From contig NZ_CP102265.1 in the NCBI RefSeq assembly GCF_025147765.1, forward strand, positions 1,985,001 to 2,049,000: a stretch of 64,000 nucleotides of DNA. Reading direction: 5' to 3'. Shown piece by piece: positions 51,874-60,646 of this stretch. This DNA comes from Blautia obeum ATCC 29174 (GTDB taxonomy: Bacteria; Bacillota; Clostridia; Lachnospirales; Lachnospiraceae). The notes beneath the pieces are model-generated. The model was not told the DNA's origin and searched no databases. It saw only the letters and a program-made list of their open reading frames with translations. Positions within the stretch are counted from its first letter, which is position 1; every line of letters starts with the position of its first letter. Made by a program: the position numbers and the translations under genes.

Positions 51874-52969
51874 AGGCTATTTCTCCTACAACCTTGTTTC
51901 TATCAAGAACCACTGAATCTATCAGTTCTTTTCGGAACTCTTTGCAATCGCAGTGATCCAGCATGCCCAAATAAGATTTTAATGTGGCAGTTACCACTTC
52001 CATCTCGATCAGTCCGGCGTTGTATTCCTCTACTTTTCTTCTGAGATGGCGCTTCATCTCCAATGTGGTGCTTTTCCTGATAGTTACATAATGCGGCCAT
52101 ATCCGATAGCCTACGAACTCTATGCCCTGCGATATCGGGCGTATGCAAGTCTTTTGGTTCAGAGATAACCGTAACGTTGTTTCCACAAACTTCTGGATTT
52201 CATCTTTCCACATGTGAAGCTGCTCTTTGCTGTCCGACAGAATGATAATATCATCCATGTATCTGACATAAAAATGGATGCACAGTGTCCTTTTACAGAA
52301 CTGATCCAGTGCATCCAAGTAAATATTTGCAAATACCTGCGATAGCAGATTTCCTACCGGCATACCTACATCGTAAAGCCTTTCCTCCAAAGGCACCTCT
52401 CCAGGACCTTTACCAGGCGGTAATCCAAATGGCGTATACTGGCAATCTATAATGTTATACAGGACTTGCAAAAGCTGTTGATCTTTGATTTTCCTTGCCA
52501 GAATCTCCTTCAATACTTCGTGAGATATCCGGTAAAAATATTTGCTGATATCCAGTTTAAGGTAATACCATGTGCCAGGCTTATGTTCTACGGATTTTAT
52601 CCAATATCGCAGTCTTTGCATGGCAGCAAGCGAACCTCTTCCTGGAATACAGCCGTAAGTATCTTTGATATATCCTTTTACCAACAGGGGATTTATGACA
52701 CGATATATCGCCCATTGCACAATGCGGTGATAAAACGTGATTGACATGATCATTCTCTTTTTAGGTTCATAAACATAAAAGATATAATACTTATCAATCG
52801 TGTATTTACCAGAGCGTACATCCTGTTGTATCTGTTCAATGACATTCCAAATATCGTGCTGGACGCGAAGAACATCTTTGTTGTATCTTCTGCCTTTTGA
52901 CGCATCTTGGATTGCCTCATACAGATTGTCGTCAGAGAATATCAAGTCAAAAACATGCTTGATTTTCAT
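51830..52969 (-). CDS. DGR reverse transcriptase
   Basis: 379 residues. Retroviral-like motifs in order: LKLDISKYF (motif A Asp, about residue 140), VGNLLSQ at residues 205-211, which is the DGR form of motif 4 (QGxxxSP in retrons and group II introns), RYMDDIIILSD with catalytic YMDD at 237-240, and the following SLNQKTCIRP. No maturase, HNH or extra domain. It copies the template repeat into mutated cDNA (adenine mutagenesis), which homes into the variable repeats. GAGGGAAAA precedes ATG 52969. It lies directly downstream of the template repeat, as in most DGRs. Confidence 0.95.
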   Translation of the reverse strand: MKIKHVFDLIFSDDNLYEAIQDASKGRRYNKDVLRVQHDIWNVIEQIQQDVRSGKYTIDKYYIFYVYEPKKRMIMSITFYHRIVQWAIYRVINPLLVKGYIKDTYGCIPGRGSLAAMQRLRYWIKSVEHKPGTWYYLKLDISKYFYRISHEVLKEILARKIKDQQLLQVLYNIIDCQYTPFGLPPGKGPGEVPLEERLYDVGMPVGNLLSQVFANIYLDALDQFCKRTLCIHFYVRYMDDIIILSDSKEQLHMWKDEIQKFVETTLRLSLNQKTCIRPISQGIEFVGYRIWPHYVTIRKSTTLEMKRHLRRKVEEYNAGLIEMEVVTATLKSYLGMLDHCDCKEFRKELIDSVVLDRNKVVGEIAYEVENYSEAMVCGL

Positions 52970-53178
52970 TGATTTTCCCTCTGTTTTTCATTATTTCGTT
53001 GTGTTTGGCGGTTTTCTCATAGGTACTGGCAGCCTCCACAACCGATGCCACATCTGCAGAACGCCATCAACATAGCACCATTTTTCTCCTGCTTTTCAGC
53101 CGGAGTGGAAACAGGTTCCTTTATCCCCTCGCACTGTCGGTAGTCCTTGGAGTTTCCGATTCTGGCATATGAGGGTAG

Positions 53179-53294
53179 AGCGGAGCGGAAGCCGATGTTC
53201 GTGTTCGAGTTGGAACGTGGATTGTTCAGGTTCACGTTGAACACACCAGCATTCGAGGTGTTGTTCCAGTTGCCACCACAGATCGGCAAACGCT
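53179..53294 (-). repeat. DGR template repeat (TR)
   Basis: Adenine-rich in coding sense (27 adenines in the first 112 bases), mostly in AAY codons, and unmutated. It matches VR1 (53854-53969) over 116 bases and VR2 (36845-36956) over 112 bases, without gaps and with changes only at adenines. It lies between the Avd-like gene and the reverse transcriptase. Reading it as protein gives an Asn-rich copy of the lectin tail, not a real gene. Confidence 0.97.
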
Positions 53295-53318
53295 ATAACC
53301 CATTCCCTACGAAAATAC

Positions 53319-53771
53319 TCAATGTCTTTTATATCGACTGTTTCCATATCTGGAGGATTTCTGCTGCTGAGTAGCCGTATTGTCAGCATCAGAGTTTGCT
53401 CCATTCACCGTATTAATAAAACCACCTATCATTCTGCCTATTTCTTCTGAACGTCTAGTCCATTCTTTGTAGCTGGACAGTCCTTTCAGAATATTCAGAT
53501 CATATGCTACTTTGATAAATTCTTGCAGAGTTTTATTCTCTCTGTCAAAATCTCCAAGAGTGGTTTTCTTGTAGTATTTCTCCCTGATATCTACTGATAA
53601 TCGAAGCAATTTCTTCATGCAATCCATCAGATCGTTTCCGATGGCGTATTTATCTGCAATGCTCCATTTCTTTATAAGCGGATATGCATAGTCTATCATG
53701 TCTTCGACCTTCTGAAGAATCTGGAAGGAATCATCTTTTGTGACAGTTCCGGTGTTCTGGCTTTCCTCCAT
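53319..53771 (-). CDS. avd: Avd-like accessory protein of the DGR
   Basis: 150 residues, an all-helical four-helix-bundle type. The C-terminal AYDLNILKGLSSYKEWTRRS and EIGRMIGGFI match the Avd (accessory variability determinant) pattern; a Gln/Ser-rich basic tail (QQQKSSRYGNSRYKRH) follows. Avd binds the RT and template RNA and is required for mutagenic cDNA synthesis in the Bordetella phage system. It lies between variable protein 1 and the template repeat. GGAGG precedes ATG 53771. Confidence 0.85.
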   Translation of the reverse strand: MEESQNTGTVTKDDSFQILQKVEDMIDYAYPLIKKWSIADKYAIGNDLMDCMKKLLRLSVDIREKYYKKTTLGDFDRENKTLQEFIKVAYDLNILKGLSSYKEWTRRSEEIGRMIGGFINTVNGANSDADNTATQQQKSSRYGNSRYKRH

Positions 53772-53795
53772 ACTTTCGCAGCCTCCATTTTTCTA

Positions 53796-53817
53796 CTGCC
53801 CTACTACCGTAGGGCAG
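53796..53817 (-). other. DGR hairpin downstream of variable repeat 1
   Basis: Perfect 9-bp stem CTGCCCTAC / GTAGGGCAG with a four-base loop reading GGTA in coding sense (GRNA type). It lies 37 bases past the variable repeat, the same position and form as the hairpin at 36791-36810. Confidence 0.88.
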
Positions 53818-53838
53818 AACAGTACACAGTTCTCAGTT

Positions 53839-54885
53839 TTACAGTTCACAGTAAGCGGAGCGGAAGCCGATGCTCGCGTCCGAGCTGGAACGCGGATTGC
53901 CCAGGTACACGCTGAACACACCAGCACTCGAGGTGCTGAGCCAGCGGCCACCACAGATCGGCAAACGCTCGCCAGAGTTATTCATATAATGACCATCACC
54001 ACCGTAATCACCACCCGGTTCATCAGGATAAATTAACAAAGCTTTAGCAATCTCAGGAACCGTTAATGCAGAATCAAGTGTCATATTCTGATATGTGTCA
54101 CCTCTCCAAGTGTCTTCTGGCGTAATATCACCAGATGTAAGCTGGATATGTCCGCTCACATAGTTATATTTCAGAGTACCGGCAGTTCCAGGCTCAACCA
54201 GTGTGCCATCTGCTGCAATGGCTTTCCAAAGGGTGGAGCTTGCACCCATGCTTGCATCAGCGGCCATGCAGTTTGCATATGGAATGATCTGGATTTCCCC
54301 ATTCATCAGTCGCATACCTGCACACCATTCCCAAACATTACCGTTCAGGTCTGCAATTCCATCAGGCATCCAGTTATGGTTCCATGTATTCGGTCCGGAT
54401 CCGGTTGCGCATCTGGCAATTTTCCCACTCTCGTAATAAGTCGGAACGCCTTTTTCATGTCCATATGCGTGATCGGCTCCGTAATTGTTATTGCCTCTCG
54501 GCATGGTTCCGTTTTTACGACACCATAAAGCAATAGCAGACCACAGGGAATAAGGTGTAAGGCTCCATCCTTTCCCTTTATTTCGACAATATGTAACTGC
54601 CTGATCGAAATTAAGGCTTGCTCTTGGGTCACGCATCGGGAGGGAATATCCACGTTCATTCAGGACAATGTTCTGATATTTTGAAACATAGATAACGCTC
54701 TTTTCTACTCCGTCCACACTGAATGCCGGGTGAATGTTTTCACTTCCTCCTGCAATCAGGTCAGACATTTTCAGTTTCGGGAATGGAACCATTACAGAAG
54801 GCATTCCCAGATCATCAAATAATACGGTGTTTTTCCCACCGGACAGTGCTTCAATAGATAACTTTAAATCGTCAAAATTCGGCAT
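53839..54885 (-). CDS. DGR variable protein 1 (tail-module lectin-fold target)
   Basis: 348 residues with an FGE-sulfatase-like, C-type-lectin-fold domain: SLTPYSLWSAIALWCRKNGT, MPRGNNNYGADHAYGHEKG, SGKIARCATGSGPNTWNHNW and DLNGNVWEWCAGMRL. The C-terminal variable tail RLPICGGRWLSTSSAGVF..GFRSAYCEL spans residues about 306-345. It is at the end of the tail module, just after tail-fibre-like genes, so it is probably the adhesin or receptor-binding tip whose binding loops are diversified. GGAGGAG precedes ATG 54885. Confidence 0.92.
   Translation of the reverse strand: MPNFDDLKLSIEALSGGKNTVLFDDLGMPSVMVPFPKLKMSDLIAGGSENIHPAFSVDGVEKSVIYVSKYQNIVLNERGYSLPMRDPRASLNFDQAVTYCRNKGKGWSLTPYSLWSAIALWCRKNGTMPRGNNNYGADHAYGHEKGVPTYYESGKIARCATGSGPNTWNHNWMPDGIADLNGNVWEWCAGMRLMNGEIQIIPYANCMAADASMGASSTLWKAIAADGTLVEPGTAGTLKYNYVSGHIQLTSGDITPEDTWRGDTYQNMTLDSALTVPEIAKALLIYPDEPGGDYGGDGHYMNNSGERLPICGGRWLSTSSAGVFSVYLGNPRSSSDASIGFRSAYCEL
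53854..53969 (-). repeat. DGR variable repeat 1 (VR1)
   Basis: 116 bases aligned without gaps to TR 53179-53294. Fifteen differences, all at template adenines; none at other bases. The 3' initiation segment (CGGCTTCCGCTCCGCT in coding sense) is identical. Confidence 0.96.
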
Positions 54886-54888
54886 TGT

Positions 54889-55254
54889 TTACTCCTCCAT
54901 TTCCCATAATGTCAGTATGCATTTGTCCATAGAAAAAGGAACCGGTTTGCGTTCCATAATGGTTGGCTGTTCGGTTCCCACTTCTGCATCCGGATTATAA
55001 TTCGGATTTTCTTTCTCTGTTTCTGTATATTCCCTTGCCGGGATAGTAAGCTGAGCTACATATTTGTCACCGGCGCTGGCTCCCATCACAAGACCACCGG
55101 TATAATCCTGGCAGATATCAATAGTCACTTCGTAGTCTCTTTCTTTTTTGTCAACCCGGAAAGACATTTCTCCATCACCAAAATCAATGGATTTTCCACT
55201 GATTTCATAATCTACAAAATTTGTACCGTTTTCAGGTAATTTGATAACTTTCAT
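54889..55254 (-). CDS. Small tail-module protein, upstream of variable protein 1
   Basis: 121 residues, strand-rich (YEVTIDICQDYTGGLVMGAS, KYVAQLTIPAREYTE) with an acidic tail. Overlaps the end of the neighbouring 56-codon gene. May be a tail accessory; not recognised. GGAGG precedes ATG 55254. Confidence 0.6.
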   Translation of the reverse strand: MKVIKLPENGTNFVDYEISGKSIDFGDGEMSFRVDKKERDYEVTIDICQDYTGGLVMGASAGDKYVAQLTIPAREYTETEKENPNYNPDAEVGTEQPTIMERKPVPFSMDKCILTLWEMEE

Positions 55255-55424
55255 CAGTAATACTTCCTCCTGTTCTCTGCTGATCTGACTGCTTCGTTAG
55301 TTCTTGCCGCTGCCACTTCCGCAGCTTCTCTCATTGCAGAATTATTTCTATCCACACCGTAAGATTTCATGATAAATTCTGCATCCGCTCTTCTTTCCTG
55401 ATTCGGAATGATCACATTCGCCAT
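55254..55424 (-). CDS. Short unlisted tail-module gene
   Basis: 56 residues, MANVIIPNQERRADAEFIMK start, helical Ala/Glu-rich body, basic end. GGAGG precedes ATG 55424; stop overlaps the next start (TGATG). The first seven residues resemble the start of fibre-chaperone-type proteins. Function unknown. Confidence 0.65.
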   Translation of the reverse strand: MANVIIPNQERRADAEFIMKSYGVDRNNSAMREAAEVAAARTNEAVRSAENRRKYY

Positions 55425-55425
55425 T

Positions 55426-55914
55426 TTAGATGCCTCCTCTCACATAACACCGAACTGCAACGCTTGAAGCAGAACCGGTATATTTGATTTTGAATCCATT
55501 CAGTAATTTGTCGCTGATTTCAAATTCACCAGCCGCACCACCGGTAACGCTTACAACCTCAACAGTGATCGTATAATCCTTGGTATTTCTTGGAGTAACA
55601 ATCTGTAAGGTTTTGATGGAATTGTTATGTGGATATACCTGGCTGTTCGTCAGAGTGGCTTCGATTACCTCTCCAGTAATTCCTTTCAGCTCCTCATTCT
55701 GTCTCAGCAACATTCTCATTGCTTCGGAAGACATCAGCATAGCTTCCAGTGCTGCCAAATCCATAATATTGAAATTTGTTGCATTCTGCGGAGTTCCCTG
55801 TGTTCTTACTGTTCCAGGTGATCTCTGCAAGGTAACCTTGTCCCCCTCAACAGTCTGTGCGAATCTATTTGGAAATTCGCATACCATGTCTTTCCAGTTT
55901 ACAAGACTTCTCAT
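55426..55914 (-). CDS. Tail fibre-like protein
   Basis: 162 residues. Contains a beta-rich middle (RSPGTVRTQGTPQNATNFNI) and a C-terminal Ig-like or tail-associated strand set (TITVEVVSVTGGAAGEFEIS). It sits between the baseplate genes and the DGR target, where small fibre or tip proteins lie. Exact role unknown. AGGTGAG precedes ATG 55914. Confidence 0.6.
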   Translation of the reverse strand: MRSLVNWKDMVCEFPNRFAQTVEGDKVTLQRSPGTVRTQGTPQNATNFNIMDLAALEAMLMSSEAMRMLLRQNEELKGITGEVIEATLTNSQVYPHNNSIKTLQIVTPRNTKDYTITVEVVSVTGGAAGEFEISDKLLNGFKIKYTGSASSVAVRCYVRGGI

Positions 55915-55932
55915 TTTCTCACCTTCTTTCCG

Positions 55933-56253
55933 TTATGATGTTTTCAGGACTTCTGATATTTCCAACTGCACGATATAAGAAAAGCCCTCTGCAACAGAAT
56001 CCATTTTCAATCGTTCTGCCTTAGAGAGCCATAACTGGTTATCTGTATCATACAGCTGCACTTCTGACACTTCACCGGATCCGGAAGATAACTCAATCTT
56101 GAAAGCTATCTCCAGCATTCCATCGGAAGTAGTTGTTACCGATTCAATCGGCACCTTGTAATAGGTTGAGCCTACTTTGTACTTTGCGTATGCAATCCGG
56201 CGTTTCGTATAATCACGATACCCCTGAATAGCTGCACTTGTAAGTAATGCCAT
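55933..56253 (-). CDS. Tail-collar-type fibre protein
   Basis: 106 residues with TSAAIQGYRDYTKRRIAYAK and a beta-rich core. In PBSX-like phages a small protein at this place follows the XkdU homologue. Family assignment is by position and general plan. GGAGG precedes ATG 56253. Confidence 0.55.
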   Translation of the reverse strand: MALLTSAAIQGYRDYTKRRIAYAKYKVGSTYYKVPIESVTTTSDGMLEIAFKIELSSGSGEVSEVQLYDTDNQLWLSKAERLKMDSVAEGFSYIVQLEISEVLKTS

Positions 56254-56271
56254 TCTGGAACCTCCTTCTTT

Positions 56272-57051
56272 TTATATTCCTAATGCATCACCGCAGATAG
56301 GATATACCACTTTCCAGCTTTCGGTTTTTACCTTCGGAAGTACATTTCCTCCTGCTGTCTGCAATTCGGTACTAATTATTGGATATATACCGGCATTTCC
56401 AGAATCACCGGCTACTGGGTATACTGTTTTTACAGCCTGTACCGCTGTTTTTACAGTAATTCCGTCATAGGCTATGCCTAATCCCATATTTACGTCTGGA
56501 AGCAAGCCTGCCTGTATAAAACGTTTCTCCCACGCTTCTGTTTCTATGCTTAACCCAAGACTTACTTTACATGTGCATTTCGTCTGGAAAGGAATGTGTG
56601 CCGGTATTCTCCTACTGATGATTTTCTGCAGTATTCCTAAAGAAATAAAGCCACTATCGTTGTTGTTAAATTCAACACACAGAGTGTCTCCATCCCAGTA
56701 CACTTTTCCTTCGTGTCCGGTATATGCCTTGATGAGCTGCAAAATAACGCTGCCACTCAAATGACCGGTTCCAGAATAATATATTTCAACTATTCTTCGC
56801 CGTTCTTCAATGGTAAGCTCTGCATCGTGTTCAATTCCAAGCATCCTTTCATACGCAAGTAAAGTTGGAAGATCGGCCTGTGAAGGAAACAGGTTCTTAA
56901 CCTCCTGCTCCATCTTCTTTGCCAGAATATCCAGAAGCCACCCTTCAAACATATAGACGGCATTCATTTCTCTGTACTCTGTCCACCACTTTGGACCGTA
57001 GCTGACAATTTCTTCATATCCAGGTGAAGATGAATTATAAAATATTTCCAT
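56272..57051 (-). CDS. XkdU-like/DUF2313 tail protein
   Basis: 259 residues starting EIFYNSSSPGYEEIVSYGPKW. WLLDILAKKMEQEVKNLFP and GIEHDAELTIEERRRIVEIYY match the YmfQ/XkdU family of baseplate proteins, which join the baseplate to fibres. Overlaps the baseplate J gene by 17 bases. GGGGAGGTG precedes ATG 57051. Confidence 0.8.
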   Translation of the reverse strand: MEIFYNSSSPGYEEIVSYGPKWWTEYREMNAVYMFEGWLLDILAKKMEQEVKNLFPSQADLPTLLAYERMLGIEHDAELTIEERRRIVEIYYSGTGHLSGSVILQLIKAYTGHEGKVYWDGDTLCVEFNNNDSGFISLGILQKIISRRIPAHIPFQTKCTCKVSLGLSIETEAWEKRFIQAGLLPDVNMGLGIAYDGITVKTAVQAVKTVYPVAGDSGNAGIYPIISTELQTAGGNVLPKVKTESWKVVYPICGDALGI

Positions 57052-58237
57052 CGACAGTCACCTCCCCCAGTATAGGAATCTGCAAAATAGAAAAGGTAAT
57101 ATTTGCTGAGTTCCCATTCAGTTTCAGTTCGTCATAATCAATAACCTCGTCCATATTTTCAAGTATGGAGCCAACATGTGCGTATCGGATTGCCATACCG
57201 TTTGTATATTCTTCCAGTGACATTTCGACAAAATATTTCTGTAAAAGGTTTTTGAACGCTTCCTGTATTCCTGAATATGTCGCATCACTTTTTTTCAACA
57301 CAGAAACTGTAATGTCAATCTTCACTGCTTCAACAGCTACGGCAGTAAAGAACTGTCCTATATTTGCAACTCCTTCACCCATTCCTGTACATCCAGGATC
57401 GATATAATTCTGGACATTATCTATAACTGTCTGTGATGGTACTCCTCCAACCGCTGAAATGATAACGCCCTTTACTGTATATGGTCCTTTCCATAAGGGA
57501 ATGATTCGTGCTGCTCCTACACCTTCCACAGATTCGCACCATGTACGCACCTGAGATTTATTTCCATTCTCGTCTGGCCCTGAGATTCGGTTTATTAAAC
57601 GTTCCCTTGCCGAATCATCACTTTCTGCATCAATTGCAGGAATAGCCAGCTCTCCGAGGGTTGCGCTGATAAGTCCGTCTACATCCAGTTCAGGAATAAC
57701 CTTAGTTCCAGATACCAGATTATTCATGTCGGTTCCCATATCTTCGGATATAAGAATGTATCTTCCCTCTGAATCACTGGATAAGGTAAAAAAATAATCG
57801 TCTACTGACATTTTAGAATCCATTTCTGGAACCATGCCAACAAATGAGACGTAATATGTAGCTGGCGTAGGATTCGCTGGATTCCTCGTCAATCCTCGCT
57901 CCATCATTTTTTCATCTAGTACATCACCTGTACATGTGAAAATAGATATGATCTCTTTTACCATTTTCAACTGTTCAAGGAATGTACTGGTTCGGATAAT
58001 GCTTCCCATAGATGCATCCCAGTAAATGCTTCCCTGTCTCGTGTCTACATTCAGATATTCTCCCATGTCATAGAACTGTTCAATCAGAACATCCTGTGTG
58101 ATCTCATTCAAAGGTAAATCTTCAATGTTTTTCAGCTTCTGCACGAGTTCTGTATCAACTTCCAACGGGGCATTTGCAAGCATTGCTGCCATCGCTGTTT
58201 TAAAATCCTGTATTTTTTTCTCCATCGTATCAGCCAT
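57035..58237 (-). CDS. Baseplate J-family protein (XkdT-like)
   Basis: 400 residues. The central block (IDAESDDSARERLINRISGPDENGNKSQVRTWCESVEGVGAARIIPLW) is the Baseplate_J signature: a Ser/Arg-rich helix, a spacer and a Val/Gly-rich sheet. Forms the wedge of a contractile baseplate. Overlaps both neighbours by a few bases, as in PBSX xkdT. Confidence 0.92.
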   Translation of the reverse strand: MADTMEKKIQDFKTAMAAMLANAPLEVDTELVQKLKNIEDLPLNEITQDVLIEQFYDMGEYLNVDTRQGSIYWDASMGSIIRTSTFLEQLKMVKEIISIFTCTGDVLDEKMMERGLTRNPANPTPATYYVSFVGMVPEMDSKMSVDDYFFTLSSDSEGRYILISEDMGTDMNNLVSGTKVIPELDVDGLISATLGELAIPAIDAESDDSARERLINRISGPDENGNKSQVRTWCESVEGVGAARIIPLWKGPYTVKGVIISAVGGVPSQTVIDNVQNYIDPGCTGMGEGVANIGQFFTAVAVEAVKIDITVSVLKKSDATYSGIQEAFKNLLQKYFVEMSLEEYTNGMAIRYAHVGSILENMDEVIDYDELKLNGNSANITFSILQIPILGEVTVDGNIL

Positions 58238-58655
58238 TGCTTATATCCCCCTCTATTATGGTATCGCCAAATATGGTCGATGCTGCAAATGAAACATAGA
58301 TGGAATCCACATCTAATATTTCAAACTGTAAATCGTCAATTTCTAAGATTTCCTCCATGTTCAAAAAGGCATCTGATATCATTACTGGCATATCAGCTTC
58401 CAGATAATCAGGAGATAAATCAATGTTGCCTAATTTATTCATAATGTCACTGCCATATTGATCATCGTATATTTCATAGGCATATCTTCTCGTCTGCAAT
58501 GCCTTAAACATTCCCTGACCGGCGGCTTCTAATCCATCAATCATACCGATGATCCGCTTATTCTGAAAATCCATTCGGTATGTTCGATATATTATGCTTT
58601 CTTCCAGATCATCTTCCTCATTGGAAACAAAATCAACATTTTCGTCTTCATCCAT
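58230..58655 (-). CDS. XkdS-like/DUF2634 baseplate wedge protein
   Basis: 141 residues. IIYRTYRMDFQNKRIIGMID...YAYEIYDDQYGSDIMNKLG is the DUF2634/gp25-like pattern. Acidic N-terminus (MDEDENVDFVSNEEDDLEES). Sheath or wedge lysozyme-like fold without catalytic residues. GGGAGG precedes ATG 58655. Fits xkdS order. Confidence 0.85.
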   Translation of the reverse strand: MDEDENVDFVSNEEDDLEESIIYRTYRMDFQNKRIIGMIDGLEAAGQGMFKALQTRRYAYEIYDDQYGSDIMNKLGNIDLSPDYLEADMPVMISDAFLNMEEILEIDDLQFEILDVDSIYVSFAASTIFGDTIIEGDISNG

Positions 58656-58671
58656 GTTTCATGTCCTCCCT

Positions 58672-58914
58672 TCATATTTTGTCTAGGAAATAGTATATTT
58701 TGTTTCTATTCACTGCCAGCAGGTACCACTGATCGCCTGCTTGCAACGGCTGTTTTCCGGAAGGAACAATAACAGACTGATCTGACAGACTAATGTTTAT
58801 ATCATCAATGAGTATAACTTCCAGCGGTTCCACTGTTTGTATATATCCAATAACGATATGGGGCATACTCTGCTCTGCAATCGCTCTTATGATTTCTGTA
58901 ATGTTTTGTGCCAT
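58672..58914 (-). CDS. DUF2577 baseplate-associated protein
   Basis: 80 residues: AQNITEIIRAIAEQSMPHIV, then IQTVEPLEVILIDDINISLS, then LQAGDQWYLLAVNRNKIYYFL. The pattern fits DUF2577, the small XkdR-type protein found between XkdQ and XkdS homologues. GAGGGG precedes ATG 58914. Confidence 0.8.
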   Translation of the reverse strand: MAQNITEIIRAIAEQSMPHIVIGYIQTVEPLEVILIDDINISLSDQSVIVPSGKQPLQAGDQWYLLAVNRNKIYYFLDKI

Positions 58915-58935
58915 ATTTCACCCCTCTGTCCTCAT

Positions 58936-59904
58936 TTATTTAATTTTTTCATAGCTGAGTTTCAGGTTCATTTTATGATGTCCATTTTCAAAAGTATGTG
59001 TATCTTCCTCAATGAACATAATCCTTTTAGCTCCAATAGGTGAAATTTGAACATAGGCGCATTTTCCAGATACGCACCTCGTGTCACCGGTAGCGGTAAC
59101 GCTTAACTCCTGATCTACAATACTGGTATCTTTTTTGAACGTAGATATTTTCTGGTTAAGTTCTGTTTTCGTAACGTCCTCATCTACCGTCTGAATATCT
59201 GCAAATTTGCCTATCTTCTTTTCAAGGGAAGAATTGACAAAGCTGCCTTTCTTGGCATTTTTTGAAGTAACCAATATCAGTCTGGTTCTCGTCTTATAAA
59301 TTGATCTGGACATATCGTAGCTTTGGATATTGCTATCTAAGGATAATATCGGCATGGACGTTTGTTCCTGCCGTTTCCTCAGATATATTTTTCCCTTCTC
59401 GGACGAAACATAATAGCGTATTCCAGTAGCGTAATATGTCTGGCTCAATGCATCCTCAATCACATCCCAATATGTTGTGTTTTTCTTTACCAGTTCCCCT
59501 ATGATGTGACCGGTATTTACCGCTGAACCTAAAGGAAGTCCCAGCTTCTTTAAGCAATACTTAAAAATATATGTTGCAGATTTCTTCTTAAAAGAAAAAC
59601 TGCCTTTGTTATTGCAAAGATAAACACAGTTATCATATGCCTTTATGGTCAATGTTCTTTTACTACTTCTGCTATCTGTCATAAGCAGGCCACGAAATAT
59701 TTCGCTTTTGTCACAATAAAAAAACACCTGCTGTCCTTCACCAGAATTTGCAGATGCTCTTGCAAACTGTTCCGAATCAAAAAGGGTGGCGCTCAACGTT
59801 CTTGGAGCATCACCTCTCCGACCAGTAACAGAAACTTTCTGTATTAATTCTGAGATATTCTTATATGTGCCATTCTTCCCGATTTTTAACGTGATTTTGT
59901 TCAT
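58936..59904 (-). CDS. XkdQ-like baseplate hub protein
   Basis: 322 residues. KITLKIGKNGTYKNISELIQKVSVTGRRGDAPRTL and the phage late control D-like sheet (SKRTLTIKAYDNCVYLCNNKGS) fit the XkdQ/YqbQ family, the hub around the tail tube tip. No hydrolase domain is visible. GGAGGTG precedes ATG 59904. Confidence 0.85.
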   Translation of the reverse strand: MNKITLKIGKNGTYKNISELIQKVSVTGRRGDAPRTLSATLFDSEQFARASANSGEGQQVFFYCDKSEIFRGLLMTDSRSSKRTLTIKAYDNCVYLCNNKGSFSFKKKSATYIFKYCLKKLGLPLGSAVNTGHIIGELVKKNTTYWDVIEDALSQTYYATGIRYYVSSEKGKIYLRKRQEQTSMPILSLDSNIQSYDMSRSIYKTRTRLILVTSKNAKKGSFVNSSLEKKIGKFADIQTVDEDVTKTELNQKISTFKKDTSIVDQELSVTATGDTRCVSGKCAYVQISPIGAKRIMFIEEDTHTFENGHHKMNLKLSYEKIK

Positions 59905-59917
59905 TTCGGCACCTCCA

Positions 59918-60646
59918 TTACATTTTCTTTAGCCATGTATTATAAGCATATCCCCACTTGCTACCATACTTCACATGATACCAGTTTCCCTTCTTTTTTC
60001 CATCCGAAGTAACCGTTTTGCCATATGGCATTAGTCCCAGTATTGTTGAATTTGGTCCTTTTCTTAAATGCAGGCCACTTTTTGCGGTGACTTTATATTT
60101 AATAGTTTTTTTATTGCTTGGTCGCTTACCTGTACTTGTCTTTTTGGGCTTTTTGTTTGCTTTTTTCTTGTATGTACTGACAGAGACTTTTCGGTGTTCT
60201 CTTATCTTCACTTTATAATAGACTGTTCCAACATCTCCACCCTGTTCATATGGAACATATGATGCAAGATCAGCATACATATTTATTGCAAACGGGCCTC
60301 CCACCAGTACAAAATGAAATGGGTTCTTTGCATTCGTAAGAGCCAGCATCCACTTGTGCCATACGGAAGGCTTTTTAAACTCTTTCTGCATACAAGCACA
60401 GTAGTTTTTTCCATACTGCGAAGGGAAAATAGATTCAAATTCAATGGTTATAGCATCTCTTTTCCCTCTATGCAGTATTTCTCCAAAAGTATCAATATCT
60501 ACGGAAGTCAGTTTTCCATTAACTGTGAGGGCAATCTTTGCCGGAAGCATCGGAGCAACATATACCTTTTTGTCATTATCATAATTGAAAAACATTCGGT
60601 ATTTTGTTGGATTGTTCACATTTTGCTTGAACATATTAGAACTCAT
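59918..60646 (-). CDS. XkdP-like protein with SH3b domain
   Basis: About 242 residues. N-terminal XkdP-like region (APMLPAKIALTVNGKLTSVD, ANPFHFVLVGGP), a basic low-complexity linker (KKKANKKPKKTSTGKRPSNK) and a C-terminal bacterial SH3 domain (AKSGLHLRKGPNSTILGLMPYG). In PBSX this protein carries LysM; here an SH3b domain holds the wall-binding place. ATG 60646 has GGAGGTG; the ATG at 60658 is inside the tape-measure gene and less likely. Confidence 0.82.
   Translation of the reverse strand: MSSNMFKQNVNNPTKYRMFFNYDNDKKVYVAPMLPAKIALTVNGKLTSVDIDTFGEILHRGKRDAITIEFESIFPSQYGKNYCACMQKEFKKPSVWHKWMLALTNAKNPFHFVLVGGPFAINMYADLASYVPYEQGGDVGTVYYKVKIREHRKVSVSTYKKKANKKPKKTSTGKRPSNKKTIKYKVTAKSGLHLRKGPNSTILGLMPYGKTVTSDGKKKGNWYHVKYGSKWGYAYNTWLKKM

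Noticed and set aside
53017..53289. 90-codon frame across the DGR template repeat
   Set aside because: It is the template repeat read as protein (Asn-rich lectin tail) without its own start signal; the repeat is non-coding template.
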